Assembly: GCA_025362195.1 (NCBI GenBank)
Contig: JANYHV010000107.1
Coordinates: 1-36,513, forward strand
Source of the DNA: Fimbriiglobus sp.
GTDB lineage: Bacteria > Planctomycetota > Planctomycetia > Gemmatales > Gemmataceae
Direction of reading: 5' to 3'
DNA: 36,513 bases
Under the pieces are notes generated by a model. The model was not told where the DNA came from. It saw only the letters and a list, made by a program, of their open reading frames with translations, and made no database searches. Made by a program: the position numbers and the translations under genes. Every line of letters begins with the position of its first letter. Position 1 is the first letter of the stretch. This document shows, piece by piece, positions 17,517 to 25,920 of this stretch.

Positions 17517-18094
17517 TGGGGGGTCTTCTCCACGCACGCCTGGAGTTGGGCCTTGGCCTGGTGGAACGCCCGGTACGCCTTGTCCGCGGGCATCCCGGTC
17601 CGGCCGCAGTACGCGTCGTAACTCTCGCCCGCGACCCGGCACCGGACCAGGTCGGCCACCCGCGCGTTCGCCCGCTCCAGCTTCCGCAGGCACCGAGCGA
17701 GGGCGGCCGACCGGTCCTCTTCGACCGACCTGGCCCGGTCCCACTGGCGGTGGTCGATCAGGTCGGCCTCGTCGCCGAGTGGCTCGGGCCGCCGCTTCCG
17801 CTGCAGGTCCACGACTGCGTTCCGGGCGATCTGGTGCAGCCAGGCGCGGAAGTTGCCGCCCCGGAACCCGGTCGGCCCGGCCCGCCACACCTTGACCCAC
17901 ACGTCCTGGTGGACGTCGTCCAGGGCCGCCGACCCGACCCGCACGCCGAGGAACGCGAGCAGCCGCTTCGCGTGCCGGTCGTACAGGGCGTGGAACGCGG
18001 CCTCGGCCGCCCCCCGGGCGTCCGGGGTATCGTCCCGGCGGCCGCACGCGGCGGCCAGGTCGGCGTCCGAGGTTTCGACGGTAATCGGGGTCAT
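17513..18094 (-). CDS. ECF-type RNA polymerase sigma factor
   Basis: A 193-residue sigma-70 family protein. Region 2 is visible as FHALYDRHAKRLLAFLGVRV followed by DDVHQDVWVKVWRAG and NFRAWLHQIARNAVVDLQRK (the last two core-binding and -10 recognition parts). Region 4 is AYCGRTGMPADKAYRAFHQA, a helix-turn-helix of slightly unusual form. The start ATG 18094 is chosen because a TATGAT hexamer at 18132-18137 on this strand would place transcription start near 18125. That makes the in-frame ATG at 18136, which lies inside that hexamer, unlikely. Translation is coupled to the downstream membrane protein. The gene set suggests a cell-envelope signal response. Confidence 0.88.
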   Translation of the reverse strand: MTPITVETSDADLAAACGRRDDTPDARGAAEAAFHALYDRHAKRLLAFLGVRVGSAALDDVHQDVWVKVWRAGPTGFRGGNFRAWLHQIARNAVVDLQRKRRPEPLGDEADLIDHRQWDRARSVEEDRSAALARCLRKLERANARVADLVRCRVAGESYDAYCGRTGMPADKAYRAFHQAKAQLQACVEKTPQ

Positions 18095-18312
18095 GGTCCG
18101 GCACCTGATGCGTGGGAACCCGGAGGGAGTGATCATAGGCTCCGGGGACGGTTGTCGGGAGGGGGCGAGCCGACGGACCACGTCACTCATCGCGTTCACT
18201 CGTCGCGGTCACGAAGCCCGTGCGACGCCCGCGGGCACCACACGGGGCGAATTTTTGACCACCGCACGAACCCCCGGCCCCATCGGCCCGGTCCGCGAGG
18301 CACCCCTCAGCG

Positions 18313-18540
18313 TCAGCCGTTCGGCCGACCGCCCGCAAGCCCGAGCACGTCGCTCGTGGAGAAGGGCTTGCCGCCGATCCCCCAGTCGCCGCTCTTGACC
18401 TCCTGAACGACGACCCAGGTGACGGGGCGCAAGTTCTCGCCCTCGATCGCCACCATCGCGTCGGTGAGCGTGCGGATCATCTCCTGCTTCTGCGCCGCCG
18501 TGAAAACGCCTTCGATCACGTTCACAGTCACTAATGGCAT
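18313..18540 (-). CDS. 4-oxalocrotonate tautomerase family protein
   Basis: A 75-residue protein with proline directly after the start Met (MPLVTVNVIEGVFTAAQ). That proline is the catalytic base of the tautomerase superfamily once Met is removed. Family features continue with KQEMIRTLTDAMVAIEGEN and the WVVVQEVKSGDWGIGGK strand with its GGKP-like end. GGAG lies 7 nt before ATG 18540. Such small enzymes isomerise enol/keto acids, but no catabolic pathway genes surround it, so the substrate is unknown. Confidence 0.9.
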   Translation of the reverse strand: MPLVTVNVIEGVFTAAQKQEMIRTLTDAMVAIEGENLRPVTWVVVQEVKSGDWGIGGKPFSTSDVLGLAGGRPNG

Positions 18541-18610
18541 CGCGTTTCTCCGGTGCGTGTGTCGAGTCGTGGGAACCCCGGCCGGCCGCCGGCCGGGGAG
18601 CTGTTCGCGG

Positions 18611-21445
18611 TTACGGGATGAGGATGTTGTCGCCGGCCCCGCCGTCGAGCAGGTCGTTGCCGGGGCCGCCGATCAGCACGTCGTCTCCGTCGCCGCCGGT
18701 GATGGTGTCGTTGCCGTCGCCGCCGATGATCACGTCGTCGCCGGCCCCGCCGTTCACGATGAGCGACGCGCCATCAATGCTCAGGCCGCTCGCGTCGATG
18801 ACGTCGTCCCCGGCCAGCGCGTTGATCACCAGTCGGTCGTTAGCCGGCTCGACCCCGGTGATCGAGACCGTCGCGGACAGCCCGGACACCCGCGTCCCGG
18901 CACCGTCGCCGGCCACGGTGACTGCGTCGTCGCCGGCGGTCCCGGTGACGATGACGGTGTCGGCCTGGGCGTCGCCCGCCGTCCCGCCGATGGTGCCGGA
19001 TAGGTTCAGGTTCACGTCGGTCACGCCGGTCCCGGTCAGGTCGTTGACGGTGATGAGGTCGCTGCCGCCGAGGGCGTTGAAGGTGACGGCTTCGACGGCG
19101 TTGGTGTCCATCGTCACCGCTCCCACGTCGCGGGTGAAGCGGAGGCGCGAGCCGTTGGCCGAGAGGTCGATCTTTTCGCCGACGTTGCTGCCGTTGAAAA
19201 GGAGTTCGTCGCGCCCGGCCTGGCCCTCGACGACGTCCGAGTTGTCGCCCGGGTTCCAGACGAAGGTGTCGTCGCCGGCCCCCATGAGGGCCACGTCGCT
19301 ACCGCGGCCGCCGGTGATCAGGTCGTTGCCGTCGCTGCCGGTGAACAGGTCGTCCCCGTCGCCGCCGTTGAGCGCGAGTTGGACCGAGTCGGCCCGGAGC
19401 GACCGGGCGTCGAGGGCGTCGTTGCCGCCGAGGCCGTTGAGCGTGAGGCGGTCGAGGGCCGGGTCCTGGTCGAAGATCGTGACGGCGGTGTGCAGGCCGA
19501 ACACCCGCAGCCCGCCGGCGTCGCCCGCCGCCCCGAAGGCGTCGTTGCCCTGCGTGCCGTTGACCGTGACCGCGTCGATCTGGCCGTCGCCGCCGCCGTT
19601 CGGCCCCCGCAGGGACAGCTCGACCGCGGTCAGGTCGGTGCCGGTGAGGTCGCCCACGACGACGTTGTCGGCCCCGCCGAGCGCCCGGACTTCGGTCCGC
19701 TCGACGCCGGCCATGTCGATCGTCACGTTGCCGACATCCCGCGTGAAGCGGACGCGGCTGCCGTTGGCCGAGAAGTCGAAATTCTCGCCCGCGTTCGAGC
19801 CGAAGAACAGCAGCTTGTCGCTGCCGGCCTGGCCCTCGACGACGTCACTGGCGTCGCCCGGGTTCCAGACGAAGGTGTCGTCGCCGGCCCCCATCAGCGC
19901 GGTGTCGTTGCCGCGGTTGCCCGTGATCGTGTCGTTGCCGTCGCCGCCGATCAGCAGGTCGGCGGCGTTGCTGCCGACGAGCGCGTCGTTGCCGGCCCCG
20001 CCGTCGAGCGTCAGTTGGAGCGGGGTGGCGAGGGTCGCCGCGCCGATTCCGTCGTCGCCACCGTTGCCGCGAACGGTCAGGGCGTCGCCCGCGTCGGTGC
20101 CGGTGAGGTTGACGAGCGGCGGCAGGCCGCTGACCGTGGCGGAAGTGCCCGCGCCGCGCACGTCGATGACCTCGGCGGCGTTCGACCCGTTAACGATAAC
20201 GGTATCGGCCTGGTCGTCCCCGGCCGTCCCGCCGGGGGTGCCGGACAGGTTCAGGTTGACGGCCGCCACGCCGGTCCCGGTCAGGTCGTTGACGGTGATG
20301 ATGTCGCTGCCGCCGAGGGCGTTGAACGTGACCGCCTCGACGGCGTTCGCGTCGATGCCCACGTTCCCCACGTCGCGGGTGAAGCGGAGCCGGCTGCCGT
20401 TCGCCGAGAGGTCGATCTTCTCGCCGACGTTGCTCCCGTTGAACAGCAACGTGTCCGCGCCGGCCTGGCCCTCGACGACGTCCGAGTTGTCGCCCGGGTT
20501 CCAGACGAAGGTGTCGTCGCCGGCCCCCATGAGGGCCACGTCGCTACCGCGGCCGCCGGTGATCAGGTCGTTGCCGTTGCCGCCGAGCAGCAGGTCGTCG
20601 CCGTCGCCGCCGGTGATCGTGTCGTTGCCTTCGCCGCCGTCGACGGTGAGCTTGATCAGCGGGGCGAGGCCGTTGCCGGCGGTGAGCGCGTCGTTGCCGC
20701 CGTTCAGGTTGACGACGAGGCTCTCCGAAGTGCCGATGTCCAGCGAGAACGGGGCCGTGCTGACCCGGTCGAGCCGCACGCGGGGGCCGTTGGCGACGAC
20801 GGTGTACACCTCGTCGCCGTCCCCACCGTTGTTCACGACGGTGTCGAACCCGGCCCCGCCCTCGTTCAGGTCGCTGCCCTCGCCGGGGTTCCAGACCATC
20901 GTGTCGTTCCCGGCCTCGCCGAACACCTGGTCGTCGCCGGTGCCGCCGAGGAGCGAATCGTTGCCGGCCCCGCCGAACAGGGCGTCGGCCCCGCCCTTGC
21001 CGAGCAGGGTGTCGTCGCCGGCCTGCCCGAAGAGCAGGTCACTCCCCGAGCCGCCGGTCAGGGCGTCGTTGCCGGCCCCGCCGAACAGCAGCGCCCTCGG
21101 CAGCGCGCCGTTGGTTTCGTCGAGGGCGAGCGCGTCGTTGCCGCCCAGGCCGAACAGTGACACCGAGGTCGTGTTCGCCACCGTGGGGGCGACGCCGATG
21201 ACTTTCACCGCCCCGCCGTTGACGAGGATCGCCCCGGCCGCGGTGCGGCTGACGGTGACGGCGTTGTCCGCGTTGTCGCCGAACACGGCGAGCGAGCCGC
21301 CGGCAGAGAAAGCGAAGACGGCCGGCACCTCCCGCGGTTCGAGGGCGTAAAGTGCGGGGGCGAACCGGTACGGGCGGGCGCTCCCGCCGGCCGAATTTCG
21401 CCGGCGGACGCCGCGGAGCAGAGCGAGGAACGTAGCGTGCAACAT
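18611..21445 (-). CDS. Large secreted RTX-like calcium-binding repeat protein
   Basis: A 944-residue protein. Near the N-terminus is PYRFAPALYALEPREVPAV, a pattern common at the start of planctomycete exported proteins. It is followed by calcium-binding nonapeptide repeats of the GGxGxDxLx type, for example GGAGNDSLLGGTGDDQVFGE. Three ~205-residue modules share the block TFVWNPGD, SDVVEGQAG, SANGSRLRFTRDVG, ITVNDLTGTG. The C-terminus returns to GGDGNDTITGGDGDDVLIGG and ends NILIP. Such repeats fold as parallel beta-rolls binding Ca2+ outside the cell and are often exported by type I secretion; no such exporter is adjacent. Modules 1 and 3 share a 118-bp exact DNA repeat. The role could be adhesion or surface-layer function. 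Confidence 0.9.
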   Translation of the reverse strand: MLHATFLALLRGVRRRNSAGGSARPYRFAPALYALEPREVPAVFAFSAGGSLAVFGDNADNAVTVSRTAAGAILVNGGAVKVIGVAPTVANTTSVSLFGLGGNDALALDETNGALPRALLFGGAGNDALTGGSGSDLLFGQAGDDTLLGKGGADALFGGAGNDSLLGGTGDDQVFGEAGNDTMVWNPGEGSDLNEGGAGFDTVVNNGGDGDEVYTVVANGPRVRLDRVSTAPFSLDIGTSESLVVNLNGGNDALTAGNGLAPLIKLTVDGGEGNDTITGGDGDDLLLGGNGNDLITGGRGSDVALMGAGDDTFVWNPGDNSDVVEGQAGADTLLFNGSNVGEKIDLSANGSRLRFTRDVGNVGIDANAVEAVTFNALGGSDIITVNDLTGTGVAAVNLNLSGTPGGTAGDDQADTVIVNGSNAAEVIDVRGAGTSATVSGLPPLVNLTGTDAGDALTVRGNGGDDGIGAATLATPLQLTLDGGAGNDALVGSNAADLLIGGDGNDTITGNRGNDTALMGAGDDTFVWNPGDASDVVEGQAGSDKLLFFGSNAGENFDFSANGSRVRFTRDVGNVTIDMAGVERTEVRALGGADNVVVGDLTGTDLTAVELSLRGPNGGGDGQIDAVTVNGTQGNDAFGAAGDAGGLRVFGLHTAVTIFDQDPALDRLTLNGLGGNDALDARSLRADSVQLALNGGDGDDLFTGSDGNDLITGGRGSDVALMGAGDDTFVWNPGDNSDVVEGQAGRDELLFNGSNVGEKIDLSANGSRLRFTRDVGAVTMDTNAVEAVTFNALGGSDLITVNDLTGTGVTDVNLNLSGTIGGTAGDAQADTVIVTGTAGDDAVTVAGDGAGTRVSGLSATVSITGVEPANDRLVINALAGDDVIDASGLSIDGASLIVNGGAGDDVIIGGDGNDTITGGDGDDVLIGGPGNDLLDGGAGDNILIP
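19215..19332. repeat. 118-bp exact direct repeat, copy in module 3 of the RTX-like gene
   Basis: Identical base for base to 20460-20577 and exactly 1245 bp (415 codons) away, in frame. The partly matching middle copy lies near 19825. The repeat encodes the DTFVWNPGDNSDVVEGQAG block and the calcium-binding repeat next to it. Identity including silent positions implies recent duplication or gene conversion. Confidence 0.9.
20460..20577. repeat. 118-bp exact direct repeat, copy in module 1 of the RTX-like gene
   Basis: Partner of 19215-19332, with the same 118 bases. It corresponds to about residues 290-329 of the encoded protein. Confidence 0.9.
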
Positions 21446-21599
21446 GACTGAAGCCTCGGGGTGCGAAACGGGCGAAGCGGGGAGTCTCGACGCCGGGCCG
21501 GACTTGAAGTTCCGGCCGGGCGGTCGCCGTCGAGTCGTCGGGGGAAACGGACGGGGCCGGCGGAATCTCCGGACAATCGCCGACGGATTTCCGGGGCCG

Positions 21600-22070
21600 T
21601 TACAGGTTGATCGCCATGCGCAGCCACAAGTCGGTCGCGTCTTTCGCGAGGACTTCCAGCCGGAAGTCCTGGAGGCAGCGGCAGAACTGAATCACGACCT
21701 GGTCGCCCATGTCGTGCGCCACGACCGTTTTGAGCAGCGCGACCGCCGCCTGGTCGGGGGAGTGGCTGGGGTCGAGGGTGTGCCGGAAATTCACGTCGCC
21801 GTACGCGCTCACCCGGACCTTCAACCCGAGGTTGGCGGCGTCGTACAGGAAGCGGAATTTGAGGTCCCGGAAGGCGTCGTGGATGGCCGCCACCTGTTTC
21901 GACCCGGCGTTCCCCGGCCCGAGCAGCGTGCTCAGGACGGGGACGCGGATCGGCAGCCGGTTCACCTGCTTCAGGGCGATGCCGAGCGCGGCCAGGCTGC
22001 CCTCGGTCCAGGAACTGGTGTGCCATGTGAAGTCGTGCTTGCCGAACGCGTCGATGCGAAATCCTAACAT
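21600..22070 (-). CDS. Conserved-looking protein of unknown function
   Basis: A 156-residue protein from ATG 22070 (MLGFRIDAFGKHDFTWH). I do not recognise the family. It appears soluble, with mixed helical and strand content (VAAIHDAFRDLKFRFLYDAA, LEVLAKDATDLWLRMAINL). It has two cysteines close together (FCRCLQDF) and no signal peptide. It lies 154 bp upstream of the RTX-like gene on the same strand. A 30-bp stretch upstream of each gene is similar (21542-21571 and 22207-22236, 26 of 30 identical), and a 24-bp perfect palindrome sits 26 bp before this start. GGGGA precedes the ATG. Co-regulation with the RTX-like gene is possible. Confidence 0.65.
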   Translation of the reverse strand: MLGFRIDAFGKHDFTWHTSSWTEGSLAALGIALKQVNRLPIRVPVLSTLLGPGNAGSKQVAAIHDAFRDLKFRFLYDAANLGLKVRVSAYGDVNFRHTLDPSHSPDQAAVALLKTVVAHDMGDQVVIQFCRCLQDFRLEVLAKDATDLWLRMAINL

Positions 22071-22096
22071 CGCGTGGTCCCCGTTCGCGGATTGGT

Positions 22097-22120
22097 CCCG
22101 ACCCGGCGCGCCGGGTCGGG
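22097..22120. promoter_or_regulatory. 24-bp perfect palindrome upstream of the unknown gene
   Basis: The sequence CCCGACCCGGCG followed by its exact reverse complement, with no central spacer. It lies 26 bp before ATG 22070 on the minus strand, where an operator could block transcription or translation. It might also be a GC-rich repeat with no regulatory job. Confidence 0.4.
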
Positions 22121-22314
22121 GTCTCGTGGAGCCGGCGACCGGTGCCGCGCAGGGCGACACCGCCGGTCTCCGCGACGCGACGCTCGGGCGGCATCGCGTC
22201 GCCGAAGGGAAACGGGCACGGCCGGCCGAATCTCCGCGCGAATCGAGACAAATGCCCGGCAGCGGATTGCGACGTTCGACGGGCACAAAGGTCGCGGCGG
22301 CGTCACCGCGCTGT

Positions 22315-22427
22315 CCCGGCGAGCGGCGGTGCGTGAGCCCGCCGGTCCCGCCTGAGTGCCGGGTGACTGCTCCGGGCGCGCCCGAAACTTCGCCCAGTTT
22401 GCCGCTCCCCGTGGCAGGCGGGAACAG
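22315..22427. repeat. Degenerate copy of the dispersed intergenic element found at 36 kb
   Basis: The first 32 bp match 36253-36284 in 31 positions, and the segment GCGCCCGAAACTT (22378-22390) recurs at about 36319. A GGGAACAG end is also shared. The rest is diverged. It lies in the 466-bp gap 22071-22536 between divergent genes. That gap otherwise holds only the palindrome, the shared upstream stretch at 22207-22236 and the promoter of the ABC-2-type gene. Confidence 0.65.
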
Positions 22428-22499
22428 ACTACTGGCGCGCACGACCTCCAGTCGCCGACGCTCTTGGCTTGCCGGCGTACGCGGTTCGCCTCGCGCGCG

Positions 22500-22505
22500 T
22501 ACACT
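22500..22505 (+). promoter_or_regulatory. Candidate -10 (TACACT) for the permease/kinase/phosphorylase operon
   Basis: TACACT lies 31 nt before GTG 22537, leaving room for a short leader with GGAGGG at 22526-22531. No convincing -35 was found. Confidence 0.3.
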
Positions 22506-22536
22506 ACCCCGGGTCGCCTTTGCACGGAGGGTCGGC

Positions 22537-23469
22537 GTGCTCAACGCTTTTCTCGCGCTCGTCGTCTTCTCGTTCCAGCGGCAGCGGCAGGTCCGCCAGA
22601 TGGCGTGGGTCGCGGGCGGGCTGCTCGGGCTGCTCACCGGTACCGTCGCCGTGATGACGCACGGGCCGTCCGGGTGGGGGTTCGAGAACCGGTATTCGAT
22701 GCGATACGGGACCGAGGTCCGCAACATCCCCGCACTCGTGGACCTGGTCCAGATGACGCCGAACACGAGCGAGGGGTCGGCGCTGACGATGATGATCTAC
22801 GCGCCGTTCCGGGCGGTCCTGGCCGACCCGAAGTTCCTCGACGACTGGGCGTTCCTGAACTTCTCGCGGTGGGTCGTGTTCACGATGCACCTGGGGTTCG
22901 TCATGCCGCTGTTCACGCTCGCCTACGGGTCGGCGGGGATGGGGGCCGAGCGGGAGAGCCGGACGCTCATCTGGCTGCTCACCCGGCCGCTGCCGCGGTG
23001 GGCCATCTACCTGGCCAAGTTCCTCGGCGGGCTGCCGTGGTGCCTCGCCGCGTCCGGCGGCGGGTTCGTCGTCCTGTGCCTGGCCGGCGGGTCGCTCGGC
23101 TTGCGCGCGTTGGTCACCTATTGGCCGGCGGTGGTCGCGGGGACGGTCGGGTTCGCGGCGCTGTTCCACCTGCTCGGCGCGGTGTTCCGCCGGCCGGCCG
23201 TGGTGGGCCTGGTGTACGTCTTCTTCTTCGAGATGCTCGTGGCCAACCTGCCGGGCAGTTTGAAGCAGCTCAGCCTGAACTACTACACGCGGTCGCTTCT
23301 CTACAATGAGGCGACCGCGGCGCTGACGGTGGTCAGCCCCGAGAGCCTGGACGTGTACGCCCCGGCGAGCGGGCTGGTCGCGTGGGCGACGATCCTGACC
23401 GCGGCGGTCGTTTTCACCGTGCTGGGCATGTGGCTGTTCACCCGGCAGGAACCGCAGGACGAGACGTGA
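22537..23469 (+). CDS. ABC-2 type permease-like integral membrane protein
   Basis: A 310-residue protein with about six membrane segments, including WVAGGLLGLLTGTVAVM near the start and MHLGFVMPLFTLAYGSAGMG. The cytoplasmic loop ERESRTLIWLLTRPLPRWAI and the following helix are the typical pattern of ABC-2 type permeases (AERESGTL..LL..P..R..). GTG 22537 has GGAGGG at 22526-22531. No ATPase gene is next to it, so its partner must be elsewhere. Its stop overlaps the ATG of the kinase-like gene (TGATG), so the three genes to 24925 form a tight operon although their functions look unrelated. Confidence 0.8.
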   Translation: MLNAFLALVVFSFQRQRQVRQMAWVAGGLLGLLTGTVAVMTHGPSGWGFENRYSMRYGTEVRNIPALVDLVQMTPNTSEGSALTMMIYAPFRAVLADPKFLDDWAFLNFSRWVVFTMHLGFVMPLFTLAYGSAGMGAERESRTLIWLLTRPLPRWAIYLAKFLGGLPWCLAASGGGFVVLCLAGGSLGLRALVTYWPAVVAGTVGFAALFHLLGAVFRRPAVVGLVYVFFFEMLVANLPGSLKQLSLNYYTRSLLYNEATAALTVVSPESLDVYAPASGLVAWATILTAAVVFTVLGMWLFTRQEPQDET

Positions 23470-24176
23470 TGCCCCCGCCGCCGCACCTACCGCCCGACCC
23501 GCCGGCCGACGCCGCGCCGCTGCACGGGTACCGGGGCACCGGCACGCCGGCCCCGGTGCTGGAGCGGCCGCAGGCGGTGACGGTCGCCGTCAGCCGGGAG
23601 GCCGGGGCGCGGGGGGTGAGCGTGGCCACGGCCGTCGCCGCGCGGCTCGCCTGGCCGGTCTACCCGCAGGACGCCCTCGACTCGCTGGCCCACGACGCCG
23701 ACGCCCGGGCGGAACTCTTGCGCGACATGCCGGCGGCCGCGGTCCAGTGGGCCGACCTCGAAACGGCGAAGCTGCTGGTCGGCCGCAAGCTCGCCCCGGA
23801 CCACCCGGCCGCCGCCGTCGCCCGGCTGATCTTCGCGCTGGCCGCCAAGGGCGAGTGCGTCCTCGTCGGCCGGGGGGCGGGGTTCCTGCTGCCGCGGGCG
23901 ACGACGGTCCACGTCCGCGTCGTCGCCCCGTTCGACGACCGCGCGGGGTACCTCGGGCAACTCCTCCGGCTGACCACCGCCGAGGGGGCCAAGGAGGTCA
24001 TCCAGCGCGACCGCATGCGGGCCGAGGTGATCGCCGAACTCAGCGACCGGGCCGTCCACGACCCGGCGAGTTACGACGCCCTGTTGAACTCCGCCCGCCT
24101 GCCGGACGCGCTGATCGCCGAAGTCGTCGCCGGCCTCGTCCGGGCCAAGCAGCGGCCGCCCGGCGACCCGGCATGA
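23469..24176 (+). CDS. Cytidylate kinase-like family protein
   Basis: A 235-residue protein. After a proline-rich N-terminus, the kinase-like domain starts at VTVAVSREAGARGVSVATAV, the counterpart of the P-loop region in the cytidylate-kinase-like family (SRxxGSGG). It continues with GECVLVGRGAGFLLPRATTV and VRVVAPFDDRAGYL. The P-loop is not canonical GxxxxGK(S/T), as is usual for this family. The true substrate is unknown; nucleotide phosphorylation is a family-level guess. Both ends overlap neighbours (TGATG upstream, ATGA downstream), which shows translational coupling. Confidence 0.75.
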   Translation: MPPPPHLPPDPPADAAPLHGYRGTGTPAPVLERPQAVTVAVSREAGARGVSVATAVAARLAWPVYPQDALDSLAHDADARAELLRDMPAAAVQWADLETAKLLVGRKLAPDHPAAAVARLIFALAAKGECVLVGRGAGFLLPRATTVHVRVVAPFDDRAGYLGQLLRLTTAEGAKEVIQRDRMRAEVIAELSDRAVHDPASYDALLNSARLPDALIAEVVAGLVRAKQRPPGDPA

Positions 24177-24925
24177 CCAGTCTCGCCGACTTCCGCCGGG
24201 CCTGCGCAGTCGCCCGCCCGCGCTCGGCCGTGATCCTCGGGTCGGGCCTCGCCGACGTGGCCCACGCCTTCGCCGCCACGCACGCGGTCGCCTACGCCGA
24301 CCTCCCCGGACTGGCCGCCCCCGGCGTCCCCGGGCACCGCGGCGAACTCGCGCTCGGCGCGTGGGCCGGGGTGCCGGTCCTCGTCTGCTTCGGCCGCGTC
24401 CACTTCTACGAAGGCCACCCCTGGGACCGCGTGACTCGGCTCGTCGAACTCGTCGCCGACCTGGGCGCGACGCGGGCGGTCCTCACGAACGCCGCCGGCG
24501 GCTTGCACCCGGACCTGAACCCCGGCGACGTGATGCTGATCGCCGGGCAGGTCGAACTGCTGACCCCGACCGACTGGCCGAAGCTCGCCGAGCCGCAGAG
24601 ACTGAGCACGCCGGCGTTGGTCGCGGCGTTGCAAGCCCGGGACCCGCGCCTGCTCGCCGGCGTGTACGCCGGGCTGACCGGGCCGTGCTACGAGACGCCG
24701 GCCGAGATTCGCGCGCTCGCCGCGTGCGGCATCGACGCCGTCGGCATGTCCACCGTCCGCGAGGTCCGGGCGGCCGTCGCGCGGGGCCTCGAAGTCGTCG
24801 GCCTGTCGTGCGTCACCAACAAGGCCGCCGGGCTGGCCCCGGGCACCCTGCACCACGCCGACGTACAGACGACGGCCCGGCTCGCCGTCGGCACGCTCGC
24901 CCGGCTGATCGCCGCCGTCCTCTGA
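24173..24925 (+). CDS. Purine nucleoside phosphorylase (trimeric, family 2 type)
   Basis: A 250-residue enzyme that splits purine (deoxy)nucleosides with phosphate in salvage. Family segments are SAVILGSGLADV (phosphate loop), VPGHRGELALG, CFGRVHFYEGHPWDRVTRLV and LTNAAGGLHPDLNPGDVMLI. GLTGPCYETPAEIRAL, DAVGMSTVREVRAAVARGLE and LSCVTNKAAGL follow. The last motifs carry the purine-binding Glu and Asn of the family. ATG 24173 overlaps the upstream stop (ATGA). It is slightly shorter than the usual ~270 residues. Confidence 0.93.
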   Translation: MTSLADFRRACAVARPRSAVILGSGLADVAHAFAATHAVAYADLPGLAAPGVPGHRGELALGAWAGVPVLVCFGRVHFYEGHPWDRVTRLVELVADLGATRAVLTNAAGGLHPDLNPGDVMLIAGQVELLTPTDWPKLAEPQRLSTPALVAALQARDPRLLAGVYAGLTGPCYETPAEIRALAACGIDAVGMSTVREVRAAVARGLEVVGLSCVTNKAAGLAPGTLHHADVQTTARLAVGTLARLIAAVL

Positions 24926-24951
24926 CCGGCCGCCGGCACCGTCGCTAGAAT
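24922..24951 (+). promoter_or_regulatory. Candidate promoter of the SDR decarboxylase gene
   Basis: CTGACC at 24922-24927 and TAGAAT at 24946-24951 with an 18-bp spacer. The leader to ATG 24991 would be about 33 nt and holds GGGAG at 24979-24983, 7 nt from the start. Confidence 0.4.
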
Positions 24952-24990
24952 CACCGCGTCACCATTATTCATCGTTGCGGGAGTGGACCC

Positions 24991-25920
24991 ATGCGGACCC
25001 TGATTACCGGCGGGGCGGGCTTCGTCGGCTCCCACCTGTGCGAGCGCTTCCTGGCCGAAGGCCACGAGGTCATCTGCGTCGATAACTTCATCACCGGCCG
25101 GCCGGTCAACATCCAGCACCTGCGGGCCAACCCCAAGTTCCGCGTCATCGTCCACGACGCCTCGCAGCCCCTCTTCGTCGATGGCTTGCTGGACAACGTG
25201 CTGCACTTCGCCAGCCCCGCGAGTCCCATCGACTACGTCAAGTCGAGCATCCAGACGCTCAAGATCGGCTCCCTCGGCACGCACGTCGCGCTCGGCATCG
25301 CCAAGGCCCACGGGGCACGCTTCCTGCTGGCGAGTACCAGCGAAGTCTACGGCGACCCGGTCGTCCACCCGCAAACCGAGAGCTACTGGGGCAACGTCAA
25401 CCCGGTCGGCGAGCGGAGCATGTACGACGAGGCCAAGCGGTTCGCCGAGGCGATGACGATGGCCTACCACCGCGAGCACGGGGTGAACACGCACATCATC
25501 CGCATCTTCAACACGTACGGCCCGCGGATGCGCCTGGACGACGGCCGGGTGCTGCCCAACTTCGTCGGCCAGGCCCTCCGCGGCGACCCGCTGACCGTCT
25601 ACGGCGAGGGCCAACAGACGCGCAGCTTCTGCTACGTCCTCGACCTGGTCGAGGGCATTTACCGGCTGTTGCAAAAGGACTACCCGCACCCGGTGAACCT
25701 CGGCAACCCGTCCGAGATTACGATCAAACAGTTCGCCGACGAGATTTTGAAGCACACCGGCAGCAAGTCGGCGATCGTCTACCGCCCCCTGCCCCCGGAC
25801 GACCCCAAGCAGCGCAAGCCCGACATCACCCTGGCCCGCACGCTGCTGGGCTGGGAGCCGAAGATCGGCCGCGAGGAAGGCCTGAAACTGACCCTCGACT
25901 ACTTCCGCACGAAGGTGTGA
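24991..25920 (+). CDS. UDP-glucuronate decarboxylase-like SDR (UXS type)
   Basis: A 309-residue extended short-chain dehydrogenase. The NAD-binding loop is [11 protein letters not shown] (6-16). [20 protein letters not shown] is the signature of UDP-xylose synthases. The catalytic STSEVYG and Y145-x-x-x-K149 (MYDEAKR) follow, then [20 protein letters not shown] and [18 protein letters not shown]. It would convert UDP-glucuronate to UDP-xylose for polysaccharide synthesis; dTDP-glucose dehydratase-like function is less likely. Its 3' end overlaps the 3' end of the convergent methyltransferase gene by 22 bp. Confidence 0.9.
   Translation: MRTLITGGAGFVGSHLCERFLAEGHEVICVDNFITGRPVNIQHLRANPKFRVIVHDASQPLFVDGLLDNVLHFASPASPIDYVKSSIQTLKIGSLGTHVALGIAKAHGARFLLASTSEVYGDPVVHPQTESYWGNVNPVGERSMYDEAKRFAEAMTMAYHREHGVNTHIIRIFNTYGPRMRLDDGRVLPNFVGQALRGDPLTVYGEGQQTRSFCYVLDLVEGIYRLLQKDYPHPVNLGNPSEITIKQFADEILKHTGSKSAIVYRPLPPDDPKQRKPDITLARTLLGWEPKIGREEGLKLTLDYFRTKV

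Noticed and set aside
18534..21350. 938-residue open frame on the plus strand opposite the RTX-like gene
   Set aside because: A low-complexity S/P/R-rich translation with no family feature, caused by the lack of stops in GC-rich repeats; the minus frame gives clean calcium-binding repeats.
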